Counted from the stretch's first letter, positions 1 through 11,310 are shown. The stretch is 64,000 nucleotides of DNA from Lepidodermella squamata (GCA_047495785.1 JBLDXI010000016.1:310001-374000); one strand, 5' to 3'. The notes: generated from the sequence alone by a model not told the origin. Made by a program: numbers and translations.

Positions 1-1740
1 ATGGTTTGAAAAATAGCCGTTTTTTTCTTCCATTACCCTCGCGGATAAAAATCCGCAACAATTTTTCCGTCGCACACTCAAATGAAATCAAGCGAAATAT
101 TGATTATATTACACATCATTTTATGCGCGCTGCCGAAAGCGGCTGAATTTTATCAAAATTCGCATCTCAACACATCAGGATGTGGCCGGGTAATAATAAC
201 GAAAACGCCGCAGCAGCTATACATCATGCGCGCTGCTGTATATGCGCGTTTTATAATAAATTACAGCGCGCGTCTGCTTTTATCTGAATTCGATGGCTGC
301 TTTCCGCGAAAATAACACGCGCAGCGGCAAATTCAATGTTCAATAATATAAAATATACGCAAGTACTCGTGCATTCATGTTAGCCCTGCAGGCGAAAATT
401 CGGCCTCTAATAATAATAATAATAACGAAAATATAGTAATGAAACACACGCACACACACGGAGATCTAGGTCAGTGTTGTAATACTATTATTATTATTAT
501 TAGTGCTATTTATAATAAGCGCCGTCGCCGCCGCATTCGCATTCACATTCGCATTTCGCCCGCATTTCGTGGCAATAATAATAATGCTCGCTTGAATACA
601 GCACGCTGCACATATTACGTATACGCATTTTATTTGTATGATGCGTGTATATGTGCTGCGAAAACGAATTATAAGCCTAGCTATTTCGCTCTGCTTTGTG
701 CTCCATATATACATATTGCCGTACTTACATATATAGCATAATATCCATGTGAATATGTTTAGGCTTTCTATAGAACGTTTTCGGTTGTACGCGCCAGCAG
801 ACTTCAGGGCCCCTACTCGCATTTCGCCTATTTTCGTTTCACAGATTTTGTACTCAAGCCATGTATTTCTTAGCAAATTCAGCTACTATTTTTCAGACGA
901 ATGCATTCCACTTGAAAATCGTGTCCCAAAATAGTTTTTCATATCCATTCGTTGTCGAGAATTAGCTCATTTTTATTCGTTTTATATTCGTTTTTACGAT
1001 TCGTATTTTTCGTTTTCGTATTTTTCCTAATTTCCAAATCATCAAAACATTTTTTATTGCGAAAATTGAAAAACTACTATTTCCTGTTCGAAGTCTCAAT
1101 TCCTAATAAGAATATTCGTGAATTTTTCCAATTTTAATTGGGCGCGATAACTTCGTGAATTGTATTCAAATGGTGAAATGACTTTTTCCAGTATTTAAAG
1201 AAAATATTCACATTTCTGGGAAATTGCAGAAAAAATGAAAAATTAACTTTAAGGCAAAACTATATTATTTAACTATTTTATATTCCAATTTTATTTCAAT
1301 TTTATCCCAATGGTAATTTGAAGGAAATACTTTTTCCAGTCAGTAAAGAATATATTCCTATTTCCTTTGAGGCCATATAATAATAGGCAAAGCTATTTTA
1401 TTTGACGGCCAAATTTTAATTGATTAAATTGGCAAAAATTCATTTTCGAAATTGCGAAAATGTTATGGCTAATTGGAAAAATTGAAAAATGACCTCGAAA
1501 TTTCACGTATTAAAGGTCGAAATTAGAAAAAATTCTGAAGTTTTTCCAGATAATTTTCTTAAATTTGAAAATATTGAAAATATGTAAAAACATATTTAAA
1601 GGCTAAATTTTTTAAAATTATAGAATCGCTAATTTTACTATCAGTGGGATAGTATTAGTTTAAAATTCGCAACAAAAATCGATAAATATTCATTTTGTTT
1701 TATAATTTTTATTTTTATTTTTTTATATTTCCCAATTTTT
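1..1740. other. AT-rich intergenic region with simple repeats
   Basis: No convincing gene is seen here. The open frames present are short, compositionally skewed and lack recognisable domains. The stretch holds TAA trinucleotide runs (about 409-425, and the complementary TTA run at 485-503), an AAT run at 573-584 and a degenerate CATTCG-type hexamer run at about 532-569. From about 940 onward it is strongly AT-rich with A/T homopolymer tracts. It ends about 60 bp before the MADF gene, so the last few hundred bases may include that gene's promoter, but I see no clear element. Confidence 0.6.
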
Positions 1741-1798
1741 ATTCTAGTTCAGAGTTTCAACAATTGATATTTTTGGAGACTCAGTTAATTGCGGCATA

Positions 1799-2652
1799 AT
1801 GTCCACCTCGACGAATACTCGCAAATATTCGCGCCGGTTGACATCTGAGGAAAAAATCCTCTTCGCCGCCGAAGTCGAGAAGCAACACGCGCTGTGGGAC
1901 CCATCGCACCCGGGCAGCGCATCGCTCAGCGCCGATATTTGGCAGGCGATAGGCGAAAAATTCAACCTGACAGCGGAAGATTGCCGCAGCAAGTGGATGT
2001 ACATGCAGCAACAGGCCGAAAAAGCGCTGAGACGGGCCTCGCTGCCGAGCGGGTCCGAAATCGACGACCATTTGATGAACGGCTCGCGGATGGACTCGTC
2101 TGATACGTCGTCGGCAATCAATTTATCGGCAGATACGAAAACATGCCACGAATTTATGCCGAGAGTTGTAACGGCGGAAAAGTGAGTCATAAATTTTTTT
2201 TTTAAAAGTTTGAAATTTGCTGAAAATTTTGAAATTTTTGGATTTGTTTTGAAGTACTTAATATAAATTAGCGAGTCTTATAAAATTTGAACCTTTTTTT
2301 GAATTTTTTAAAATTTTTGGAAATTTTTGAAAAATAAGTGTGAGTCATATACAAATTTATTTTATTCCTTAGATTTTCTACAAATTACACGAATGGTTCT
2401 TCCCCGGCGAAAAAGCCGCGATGTGAGTCGACTTACAAGCCGGCGCAATCGGCCGAGGACCGGGCCGAAATAGCCGGTCTGGCTAGTTCTTTGATCTCAA
2501 AGTTGAAGGAGCAAAAATCGTCGACGCTGCCGATTGAAGTCGAGCTGTGTTTGGCTAATTTAGAAGATGATTTGGACGTTAAATTGGCGTTTGCCGGCGA
2601 GGTTCGGTCGGCGATTTTTAAAGCTTACCAAGCGTTGAGTAAAACAAAGTGA
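1799..2652 (+). CDS. MADF (Myb/SANT-like) DNA-binding protein
   Basis: I join two exons, 1799-2181 and 2373-2652, giving 220 aa. Without the splice the first frame ends at the TGA that overlaps the donor GTGAGT at 2182. The acceptor is TTCCTTAG at 2372, and phase 2 is preserved. Residues about 14-70 match a MADF domain: an acidic helix, the LWD segment, an aliphatic W in DIWQAIGEKF, and the C-x-x-KW helix (CRSKWMYMQQQ). MADF proteins bind DNA through a Myb-like tri-helical fold and usually act as transcription regulators. The C-terminal 90 residues contain a charged helical stretch ending in EVRSAIFKAYQAL, in the place where BESS or other dimerisation motifs sit in insect relatives, but I do not see a classical BESS motif. 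AATAAA lies at 2675-2680. The nuclear role is inferred from the family. Confidence 0.75.
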
Positions 2653-3145
2653 ACCAGTCATTTTTAGCTACGATAATAAACGTTTTGTTACGTCTTGAAA
2701 AACTTCGGATTTTTTTCATTATGAAATGGAAAGGTTAATCATTTTGCCGATCAGACTATCACTGATGAAATTTAGCCTAGACCAGGGTTGTAAGTTGAAA
2801 AACATATTAATCGATTTTCCTAATTATTTGAAAATATTGGATAAATTGAATTTTGATAGACTTCCGGTTCGGAGTCTGATTTTTTTTAATTTCTCATTTT
2901 TTCCTGTTTTTTTCAAACTTGAAAAATTTGTTTGAATTTGTTTTTAATTTTTAATTTTTAAATGAGTTCGAGTTCTGAAAAATACTGGATTTTTTAAAAT
3001 TTTAGTTGTAATACAAAATATAATTTGAAATTTCTAAATTTGGGAATATTCCATTAGTATCATTTAATTTTTTTGCTGTAAATTAAAATTTTGACTTTCA
3101 TTTGGACAATTCTCATTCTGAATAATTAATTATCTCACAGGCATT
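2653..3145. other. AT-rich intergenic region
   Basis: Holds the 3' end and polyadenylation signal of the MADF gene and then T-rich DNA. It is also the downstream flank of the convergent EB gene. No further gene or repeat was recognised. Confidence 0.5.
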
Positions 3146-3760
3146 TTATTCGGGAACAACACTTGCAATTGAAATCTTCAAAATAAATTCTAAAAATAGT
3201 GGACTGAGAATCAAGAGAAGGCTAATATCAAAGTTCGAGGCAACAGTAGCTGAATTTTTTGTGTCTCTTGACAAACTATTAGCCTGCTTGGAACAGCATC
3301 CATTGACGCATTCTCGCAGTGAGGTGTCTTTCACCCGTATATTGCCAATATCGACCAGCGAACACATTGAAGAATTCGTGCATCGCATGCCTTTGTTACT
3401 CGGGCAGTAAGTTGGCCTGAAGCCACAATTACCAAACCCGTTGTAGAATGGAAAGCCACCAGGGCACACGCAGGTCATCGACCTACCGCAGATTAGATCA
3501 CCCAGGCAATCAGATTCACTGGAGCATCTCGCGCCGTAGACTGCACAATGGTCACAGTCGGAGCTTTTTCGATCGGAACAGGATGTTTCAGATAGCTGGA
3601 AATACGGCTTTTTCACGGGGCATTGGCAATAGTTGAATAAGCACGAAAATTCACTACCGCAATCTTTGTCTGAGCTACATTCGCTTCCGTAGGCTGGATT
3701 CTCGCATTGTGAAGGTCGACTGAAAAGTGTTGAAACAAAAAATAAAAAAGGGATCCTCAT
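3146..3760 (-). CDS. EB-module Cys-rich GPI-type surface protein 1
   Basis: Single-exon frame of about 204 aa. I start it at the ATG at 3760; a TTG lies two codons upstream in the same frame. It has an N-terminal hydrophobic signal peptide (MRIPFLFFVSTLF), then two tandem Cys-rich repeats of EB type, recognisable by C-x5-DC-x5-6-C-x3-4-C-x-CP (CSSDKDC...CQCP and CSSESDC...CVCP). A third, shorter Cys block ends in CVNGCC. The C-terminus is a hydrophobic tail (FDISLLLILSPLFLEFIL), as expected for a GPI-attachment signal. EB modules occur in secreted or surface proteins of nematodes and some arthropods and have no general assigned function. Three intact paralogues lie in this window (3927-4532, 17740-18285, 18733-19287) and one relic (11475-11790). 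Tandem with the next gene, same strand. Confidence 0.75.
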   Translation of the reverse strand: MRIPFLFFVSTLFSRPSQCENPAYGSECSSDKDCGSEFSCLFNYCQCPVKKPYFQLSETSCSDRKSSDCDHCAVYGARCSSESDCLGDLICGRSMTCVCPGGFPFYNGFGNCGFRPTYCPSNKGMRCTNSSMCSLVDIGNIRVKDTSLRECVNGCCSKQANSLSRDTKNSATVASNFDISLLLILSPLFLEFILKISIASVVPE

Positions 3761-3926
3761 GCTCAATTGCTCAGTTGCTCAAAGGAAGTTTACTTTTTTA
3801 CGTACATGGCAACTGTAAAAATTGTGAGCCCCAAGCCCTATACAAAAAACTAAGAGATATAATCCGCTTAGCATCATGCTTTGAGTGATGATTCATCCGT
3901 GTAAGATTTATTTCGTAATGACTCAT

Positions 3927-4532
3927 TTACAAATTGATTGAGATAGAACTAAGAACACTGACAATGAGAATGGCATGAGCTGGTCCGTTACTCAAAGGGT
4001 CTTTACCCGACACAGCAAGATCCATACAGCATCCCCTTACGCATACTTGGAACGACAGACCATAGTAGCGTAGCATTATAGAAGCTGGGCAAGTTGTACT
4101 GTTCACGCATCTCATGCCTCCGAAAGCGCAGTAGCTCTTCGAAGTTCCGCAAGCATCATTTCCAGCGAAATACGGACTATAACTTGGGCAGCCGCATTTG
4201 TAGGCGGGAGTGCAGATTAAAGACCCACGGCAGTCGGTGTCTTTCTGACAGTTCGAATCGAATACTCCGCATTTCACGCAGTTCGGGTCGTAAGTTTCGC
4301 TGCAACAGTTTTCGGTGGAGCGGTAGTAAGGCTTTGTCGTTGGGCATTGGCAGTAGCCGTACAAGCAAACGAGGCCCCCACCGCCACATTCCAAATCAAC
4401 CTGGCACGGCGTTCCGTAGGATATGACATTAGAGTCGATAGTAAGTGCCGATTGAAAATTCGACGATAAAAACTGAGCGTGAGCGATTTCAACTGCGATT
4501 ATGTGTAATAGGATACATACAATTTTTCCCAT
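3927..4532 (-). CDS. EB-module Cys-rich GPI-type surface protein 2
   Basis: Single-exon frame of 201 aa beginning with a clear signal peptide (MGKIVCILLHIIAVEIAHA). Two EB-type repeats follow: a first one with CQVDLEC...CQCP and a second with CQKDTDC...CGCP. A third Cys cluster ends in CVRGCC, and a short hydrophobic C-terminal segment (AHAILIVSVLSSISINL) fits a GPI signal. The predicted product is an extracellular, lipid-anchored Cys-rich protein. It lies 167 bp from EB gene 1 on the same strand, so the pair probably arose by tandem duplication. An 18-bp sequence upstream of both starts is nearly identical (see the regulatory entry at 4656). Function is unknown; a binding or receptor-modulating role is only a guess. 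Confidence 0.75.
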   Translation of the reverse strand: MGKIVCILLHIIAVEIAHAQFLSSNFQSALTIDSNVISYGTPCQVDLECGGGGLVCLYGYCQCPTTKPYYRSTENCCSETYDPNCVKCGVFDSNCQKDTDCRGSLICTPAYKCGCPSYSPYFAGNDACGTSKSYCAFGGMRCVNSTTCPASIMLRYYGLSFQVCVRGCCMDLAVSGKDPLSNGPAHAILIVSVLSSISINL

Positions 4533-4655
4533 CTTGAGAAAATTATCAGGTTAAATGCTTGCAATGGGAACCTGCAGTGCTCTTCCTGGGTCGTAAAATT
4601 CGTGTAATTGTCACGTTTTTGAGCTCGCCACTTAATGACCCTCCGCAAACAATAT

Positions 4656-4673
4656 GAATTGCTCAAAGAAAGT
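4656..4673 (-). promoter_or_regulatory. Sequence shared upstream of EB genes 1 and 2
   Basis: On the minus strand TAAACTTTCTTTGAGCAA lies here, about 125 bp upstream of the EB2 start. TAAACTTCCTTTGAGCAA, one base different, lies at about 3774-3791 just upstream of the EB1 start. It may be a retained promoter element or simply leftover duplicated flank. Confidence 0.35.
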
Positions 4674-5025
4674 TTATTCTCTGCACGCATTGCAATGCAA
4701 GCCCAAGAGGAAACCTGAAAAGAATTGAAAGACGAAGAATGAGGACAGTAGGAGGAACAGCTCTGGATTCGAGAAAGCTTCCACTTGCTCGGTATACTGT
4801 AGCCCTCAGCATGAAACCAATTGAAGTGTTCAACAATGAGTAGAACAGCAAGCATCCGAATAAGAGTAAGCCTCCGCCAGTATCATTGCCCCTTTGTAGA
4901 CCAAAGTCCGTGTGCAAGTGAGCGATAGAAAATGTCGAAAATGTCGAATGTGAGAAATTTGGATCAGACGAGCGCCGAGCTGGAGATTAGACCTCTATGT
5001 CCTATTTTTCCCGTCGAAATTGAAG

Positions 5026-5202
5026 GACTTTCAGGGGGGATGGGGGATCATCACCCCCAGCTCGGCCGGGCCAGACAACAAAATGAGAATTTATCCCACT
5101 GTTTTGCTAATTTTGGAAGGTTCTAGGGCGTGTTTTAGTGAAAAATCTTCAACATTTTCTCGCTTGACCGAATTGACTCATCATTTGGCAAATACAGCAA
5201 AC
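5026..5202 (+). repeat. Dispersed repeat, copy A
   Basis: This 177-bp stretch is closely similar, in the same orientation, to 59598-59790 some 54 kb away. Both begin GACTTTCAGGGGGG, contain a G-tract and a CCCCCAGCTCGGCC core, then GAGAATTTATCCCACT, and end at an ACAGCAAA block. The flanks do not match. No coding potential or terminal inverted repeat was seen. It is probably a short interspersed repeat or a fragment of a larger element. Confidence 0.7.
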
Positions 5203-5371
5203 ATGTTTATTCCATCCCTGGGAGCTCGGGGATCGAAGATCGCACCCTGCTGAACATTTTGAAAATAAAGCTAACTTTTTTATTTATCTCAAAATAAACC
5301 CTCGTGAACATAGGACGATTTATAAACGATAACATGGTCAATTGTTCATTGGAATGGGTCCCGAAAAAAAA

Positions 5372-6422
5372 TCATTTATCTTTGTTATGTTGGCTGTAAT
5401 GTCTCTTGAAGAGAATACTGAAAGCTTCGAACACGTGAGCCAACAAGAAGAGACCAGCGACGAAAAGAAAAGCTTGCAATCCAGATAAACCTGATTCTTT
5501 CTCTGCAACACGATCGTCGGGATTACATAGATCTTGAAAGCAGCACTTGTAGCCTTTTGATTTTAAACATTCCTCTTCACTCGCACAGCCTATTTGGAAG
5601 CTTTCACCAGATCCCGCTGTGTAACAAGCCCAAGTTTGGTTTGAAGGACACGCATATTTCTCTGCAACGCAGGTTTCAGATTTGCAGCTTTTAAGATCGA
5701 GCTGGTAGCAGTGTTCAACGTGACTTTGCAAGAAACGATTGTCGGCATTACATAGATCTTCGAAACAGCACTTGTAGCCGCTGATTGGGTCTCTACACTG
5801 CCTCTCACTCGCACACCCTAGTTGGTAGTTTTCACCTGTCTGCTCTGTGTAGCAAGCCCAATTATGTTCGTGATCGCATGTATAATTCTCCGCCACGCTG
5901 CTAACATTTGCTGATTGGTCTGAGGCAAGATGATAGCACTGTTCAACGTGATTTTCTATGAAAGTGCAACACTAAATTTCATCCAGTTTTCAGAATAGAA
6001 ATTACTAGAAGTTTTAGAAGGAAGTTCCATATCATTGCAATTATCGACATCGTCGCATATGACCAGTTCGCCATTGTGATTTCGGATGAAGTCAGCATCC
6101 TCTGGGTCGTTGATAGCATCGAGCAAACTCAACCAGCTGCTGCTGAAGCAGCCGAAACGAATCTCATTCCTGATTTTGCACGATTTAAGAACATCTCGAT
6201 ATATTAGATCATATACAAGACATACCCTTCTGTCTTAAACGAAAAACATGCTGAATTCGATGGGCAGATTTTCTGTGTTTTTTTTGAATACAGGCCATTC
6301 ATGCACTCAAGATCGTTTACAACACGCCTGTTCGTGATATCCAGAGCATTGTTAGGCAATGGATGTAGAATGAGAAATGAGGTTGCTGTTAAAGGAAGTA
6401 AAACTTTCAAAAAGTCATTCAT
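5372..6422 (-). CDS. Triple Ly6/uPAR-domain surface protein A
   Basis: Three exons, read on the minus strand: 6422-6226, 6169-6006 and 5955-5372, giving 314 aa with introns of 56 and 50 nt. Phases agree and match the paralogue at 7200-8017 exactly. A signal peptide (MNDFLKVLLPLTATSFLILHPL) is followed by three Ly6-like Cys domains. The second and third carry the hallmark CCFEDLCN and CCFQDLCN ends, and the first ends CDDVDNCN. A C-terminal hydrophobic segment (LQAFLFVAGLFLLAHVFEAFSILF) followed by basic residues is a membrane anchor or GPI signal. Ly6/uPAR domains adopt the three-finger fold; several animal members sit on the cell surface and modulate nicotinic or other receptors. Three Cys-loop channel genes lie 3-11 kb downstream, so such a role is attractive but unproven. 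Confidence 0.75.
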
Positions 6423-7199
6423 AGCAACTGAAAGGACGAAAAAACTCTAAAATGAACATGCTACGCGACGCTACTATTAAAGATAAGCCACATAAGTTGT
6501 GGAGAGGATAACAGTCTGATAACAGTCGCATATACCGATGAGACATGATGCATTATAGATAAGAGAAATTGCACATGAATCTGATTTCTGTTGCATTTCG
6601 CTTGCTTCACAACTCTTAGCTAGGTTACAATTATTAGCGCCTTACGCCCGGCGATGTGAAAAGCACCAAAACTATAACAAGGGGTGTGAGTGCCCTGGAA
6701 TATTTACCCACACTTATCCCTTTGAGGAGTAAATAATCTCGCCTATCTTTGTGTAGTAATTCAAACCAGGCTGGAAACACCTTTTCCTTTGAAGACCTTT
6801 TTCTTTGAAGAGTAAATTTAGCCAACCCAACTTTTTGCGTTAACAGCATTTTCCTTGAGTGGAGTGTGGAGTCTCCATAACGTTCCATAACCTCTCAAGG
6901 CATTCCCCAATATCAATTATCAAGGAAGAGATAAGATAAGCCTTGTACCATGGTCATAAATGATTACATAACTGATAATTGATCATTAGAATGGGCCATG
7001 CATTATGATTCATCGCTCCACGATACATGTAAGAAATTGCCTGCTTTTAACAAGGGTGCTTTTATCGAGAGAGTCCTGAAATCACAATATTCACTTGCGA
7101 AAGGTGAAATTTGCCTTATAAGAGGTTTATTTAATTCTTTATTCAATGAATTGGTAGTAAAACAGTTGAGTAATTTCCAGTTCTATGTATTTGTATCAA
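6423..7199. other. Intergenic region between Ly6 genes, with duplicated flank
   Basis: Contains the upstream flank of Ly6 gene A. The stretch about 6450-6800 is recognisably similar to about 8520-8830, sharing for example a GCTAC...GATATAAGCCA-like block, a CAGTCGC block and GAGGAGTAAATA-TCTCGCCTA. This marks a segmental tandem duplication that included promoter DNA. No independent gene was supported. Confidence 0.5.
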
Positions 7200-8017
7200 T
7201 CATTTATTTTTTTTCGATCGATTCATCAGCTCTTTCACGCCAATACTTGCCCATTCGACCAAATGAGCCGCAACAAAGAGACCAGCAACGAAACCAAAAG
7301 CTTCCCATCCTGATAAAGCTGATTCGCGATCGTCGGCATTACATAGATCGTAGAAGCAGCACTGGTATTCGTTGGATTCCTCCCTACAGTCCTGCTCACT
7401 CGCACAATCCAGCTGGTAGGTATCACCTTTCTTGTATGTGAAACACGCCCAACTTCGATCGGAATCACATTTACCATTCTCTACCACGCAGTCTGCAGTT
7501 TTGCAGGTACGAGCGAGCTTGTAGCATTGTGTAACGTTCTTTTCTATAAAAGTGAGCCTTCAATTTTCATTCGGCATTTATAATAAAAAATACTCCTAGG
7601 CTCCTCTGATGAAGGTACCACGTAATTGCAATTTTCGTCTTCGTTACAAAGGTTCAAATCGCCATTGTGATTTCGGATGAATTCAGCATGTTCAGGATTG
7701 TAAAAGGCACCGGACAAGCTCAACGAGCTGCTTTTGATGCAACCGTGAAGAATCCCATCCCTGGTTTAGCAATAATCACGATTTAACAACATTTTTAATT
7801 AGCTCATATGGACAAACGTTTCAGTCTTGTACGCGAAACATGATGAATTCGACGGGCATTCCGTTTCACTTGCTGCATTGCGGCCACCGGCGCAGTATTT
7901 CACGTGTTTTACCTGCCCGCCCGCTATTTTTAGAGCATTGTTTGGCAGCGGTAGGAGAATGAGTAAGTAGATCGCTGTTACGAGAAGTAAAACTTTTTGA
8001 AAGTCGTTTGTTGACAT
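7200..8017 (-). CDS. Double Ly6/uPAR-domain surface protein B
   Basis: Three exons on the minus strand: 8017-7818, 7760-7594 and 7543-7200, giving 236 aa with introns of 57 and 50 nt. I chose the ATG at 8017 (MSTNDFQKVLLLV) because it aligns with the start of Ly6 gene A; an upstream in-frame ATG at 8062 would add 15 residues. The first donor reads GTTTGT, an acceptable but weak site, supported by frame and paralogy. After the signal peptide come two Ly6-like domains. The second has the CCFYDLCNADD end. A C-terminal hydrophobic stretch (WEAFGFVAGLFVAAHLVEWASIGV) follows. Compared with gene A, one Ly6 domain is missing. The product is probably an anchored extracellular three-finger protein. Confidence 0.75.
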
Positions 8018-8434
8018 AACTGCTAAAGCGAGATGAAATACCCGAATGAAAGCGCTGTGCAATTCCTATTATTATCAGAAACTATTGACCGCTCACTACT
8101 AGAGAGATAATGCAGCGAATAAGGTATCGTGGGATATCACATAAACATGATACACACACCACATACCAGGTTATCAACAGCAGATAACATGCAGCAAGCT
8201 ACTGCTTTCCTGGAAACATTGTACGGTATATCTACGAGCTGGGCGTACTTTAGGGTATTTTTTGAAGTTTACCTGATTTCGTCTGACCAAAGGGTCCTGA
8301 TGGTGGTTTTATCGAGTTTTTTCGCCTTCACCTCTCGAGCCACCCTGGTACCACTGCCAAGAAATGTTACCCTGTTGACTCGCAAAACATTTGAATCCAG
8401 GACAATCATGCACTGTCATTCCTGAATGAAGAAT

Positions 8435-8840
8435 GAAGAAGGAGCTCTCTGTTGTTGGGGATAACTTGCAAAAAGGCATTGAATTGCAAAGTTCTTATTC
8501 ATGCGATAAGAAATAGTTTGAAATGAAAACGCTAAGCGAGGCTACTTTTTGAGATATAAGCCATCGAAGAAAGGATGAAAGCCTGATTGCAGTCGCGTAC
8601 AGATGGGTTCGCGTATATTATGGGTTCCTAATAAACATCTTGAATTCTGAATTGAAGGATTATATACATTTCGTTTCACAACACGCAGCAATAGGTTGAT
8701 TATTGGCACCTTAGTAAAAGCACCAACACTTTAAAAAGGGTGTGATTAACCTGTATACACTCTTTTTTGAGGAGTAAATATTCTCGCCTAATACCGTTGT
8801 GTGGTGATTAGCACCGGAGTAAAAGAGGTGTAATGAGTAA
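8435..8840 (-). pseudogene. Relic of a third Ly6 gene (exon 1 start plus 5' flank)
   Basis: The stretch 8435-8495 resembles the signal-peptide end of Ly6 gene A exon 1 (around 6375-6430) but carries no usable frame. The next 300 bp (8510-8840) match the upstream flank of gene A (6450-6800). No downstream exons were found. The best reading is a truncated third copy left by tandem duplication. Identity is only moderate, so this rests on several shared blocks in the same order. Confidence 0.4.
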
Positions 8841-9823
8841 ATACCTTGGATGGTTATCAACTGTGGCAATATTCTTCTTGGGTGGAAATCCCTCTGGTGC
8901 AAACATTTGTATTCTAATCTATAGAAATAAATCGTGAAATAATTATCAATAATTAGTCTTAATATATCTTCTATTAGATGTGACAGAATAGCTTACCTGC
9001 AACTATCAGTTAATCAAAAGTCTCAAGTTCAAGTTAGGGTTGGCATGTGAATCACTTTATAAGTTATTAGTACCATATCCGTCGAAGACGCCCTCGGCCC
9101 GTTATGTTAATGCATAGCAGCTGCTAATCCTGAAAACAATATTAACTTATTTCACGGCTGCTGCGCTTGCAAGCTTCAACGTCTCTTAGCTGGTTCGGCG
9201 AGTGAACCAAACGACAGACTACGTTTTGTAAGCTTTGTAGTTTTTTTGGGACAGAAACTTCGACGCGAACCTTGAATATCACGCATTCATTTCAGCGTTT
9301 ATTCTTAATCGAATCATTGCGGTGCTGAGAGGCATTGGGTTCAGAAAAGCTATGAGTAACGAAAATAGCGACATAGGATCCAGGACAAAAGTGGCACAAA
9401 AATTATAACAGGATAGCATAACCAAATTATTATGTATCTAATCAAGTGGAAATTGCTTCAAATCCCGACGGCAGATCGTTCATTAGCGAGAGCATTCTGC
9501 GGGTCTCTAATTCTTCGTGGTCTGCAATTTCGCCAATCAGCTCCCAGAAGATTAATTTCAGCTTTTATTAAAACAATTAACAATGCTGATTATGCTGGTT
9601 TTTGGAGCTCTAACATCTCATCGATTTTATGCATTATTTATAAATTTATTGAAGGATAAGTGGCTCCAGTGGCACTTGACCAAGTTATTTGATCTATAGC
9701 GCTTACCATAACTTTATCATAAAATATTCATTCATTCTTCTCACAGCTTTCCTGAAGGGAATCTACAGATAACGTTAGGGAACGCTTGTGCCTAGGCGAA
9801 AAATTTCGGTAGATTTGAGGCTT
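8841..9823. other. Intergenic region upstream of channel gene 1
   Basis: No gene was recognised. The last part is the promoter side of the channel gene and contains the shared GATA-type block listed at 9651. Confidence 0.45.
9651..9672 (+). promoter_or_regulatory. Conserved upstream block of the channel genes (copy 1)
   Basis: GAAGGATAAGTGGCTCCAGT lies about 170 bp before the channel 1 start. Near-identical blocks lie at 13278 and 16167 upstream of channels 2 and 3. The block contains GATAAG, the consensus for GATA transcription factors. Conservation across three paralogues suggests either function or recent shared origin. Confidence 0.45.
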
Positions 9824-11310
9824 ATGATCATGATATTCGTTTTCGTGTTCTTCGCTCTGCTGTGGGCTCCAACTATAGAGCACTGCAGGCTGATGGCGAT
9901 GCGGAAAAACTGCTCAGCGACCCAGTTAAGTTGAAAGAGATGCAAGAGCGATTTTTCCAGCTGTGCCCTATCGCTAAGGCTAGCAATTTACCAGCCGCTA
10001 ACCATTTGCAGTCAAGCAACTTCTCGAGCCCCATTCAAAGTTACCTGATTTCAAGAATCCTTCAAATCACTGAAGTCAGCGACTCTACCATGAGGTTTGA
10101 AATCATTTTTTACGCTACTTTGTCAATAACAAGGCGCTAATTTCAGCATGACAGTAACAATGACTTTGAGAATATTTTGGGACGTACCGTGTGGCCGTGA
10201 TATCCGATCTGATCTCCTTCCCGGTTTCGAAAATATCACACAGGCCCTATTGGATCGCATTCAATTCGAGGTACCAAAAGAGGAAATATGGTGGCCAGAT
10301 GTGCAGCATATCAATGCCATTGGAGATTCGAGGCCACTGAGAGAGTAAGTAAACCTTATAGTAAAAAAGAATGTTTGGCCTAGCGGCTCATTCGTGCGTC
10401 GACCTTTATACCTACGTATATCCGCCTTTAATATTCCTCATCTCTCATCTATCATTCATGACCTCTAACTAAAATCTGAAATGACTTCTTAAGAATTCAA
10501 TAATTAAGGAATTAGGCGTAAAGCGCAATGGTTTGATTACCTATTTTGATTACCTATATTTTGACAATGCACTTTTTCAGAGAAATTCTGGTGAAAATCA
10601 GACCGTTCCGTGGTCCTAATCCAAAATTTCTCATCTACTGCGTTCGACCTTTTACCTCGATGTGCTTTGGCTTCAAATACACAAAATTCCCATTCGATAC
10701 AGCATGGTGCAATTACGAATTTGAGAATGAAAACACGAAGAACGAAGTAGCTATCAATATCGGAGAGCTCACTGTCATAAGTTCGTACCCACCCCTTCGA
10801 GCTGATGACATCTGGAGCTTTGTAAGCTATAACGGATCTGTTTTCGACGCAGGTGGCTCGGATCACGTAACCCTCAAACTCACCCTTGCGAGGAAGTATC
10901 AGTACTACGTCGGCAACGTCTTCCTGCCAACTTTGACCTTGTTCTTGCTGCAAGTTGCCGGCTTGCTAATGGATCCGAAACACCCTGATCGGCCTACGTT
11001 TTGCGTAACTGTTAACCTAGCTATGGCAGTTGTGCTGACTCTTGTGTTCACGCTGATACCTAGAACAGCTGAAGAAGTTTTTTTGATCAACATTGTCATT
11101 TATCTGATGATTACATGTGTTGTGATCACGATTTACACCATTGCAACTTGTTCCGTGGCGAAAACCGCATCTATGAAGCGGGTAGTGTTAGAAAACGTGT
11201 TTAAGTCTGGCATACGAGTCATCAGAATTATCGATTTCTTCGCAGCTTTATCCGCATTTCTATTCGGTATCATAGCAGTTATCGTATACGTCAGCAAGAT
11301 GACGTCATGA
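9824..11310 (+). CDS. Cys-loop ligand-gated ion channel subunit 1 (N-terminal frame broken)
   Basis: Three exons: 9824-10094, 10147-10344 and 10581-11310. Exons 2 and 3 have the same lengths (198 and 730 nt) as those of channel 2. The extracellular part has the WxP-type motif IWWPDV and a Cys-loop holding FPFD. Four membrane helices follow with a very short M3-M4 loop. M2 reads DRPTFCVTVNLAMAVV, with an acidic -1' residue and leucine at 9', which suggests a cation pore. Oddity: the signal peptide (from ATG 9824) and the mature region (GDAEKLLSDPVKLKE onward) are in different frames. Between the GCTCC and TTGAAAGAG landmarks this gene has 65 nt where channel 2 has 57, a net frameshift. It could be a real lesion, a sequencing error, or use of an alternative start at 9862 without a signal peptide. 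Intron 2 is 236 nt, against about 50 in the paralogues. Confidence 0.7.

Noticed and set aside
439-934. Open frames of 61-136 codons on both strands near the left edge
   Set aside because: They lie on simple-sequence and AT-rich DNA, have biased composition and no domain, paralogue or splice support.
4663-4917. Minus-strand frame of 84 codons with hydrophobic stretches, upstream of EB gene 2
   Set aside because: No ATG at its start, no Cys pattern of the EB family, and it overlaps the shared upstream element; probably chance.
6998-7441. Plus-strand frame of 147 codons
   Set aside because: Its second half is the antisense of the Ly6 gene B terminal exon, and its first half has no features.
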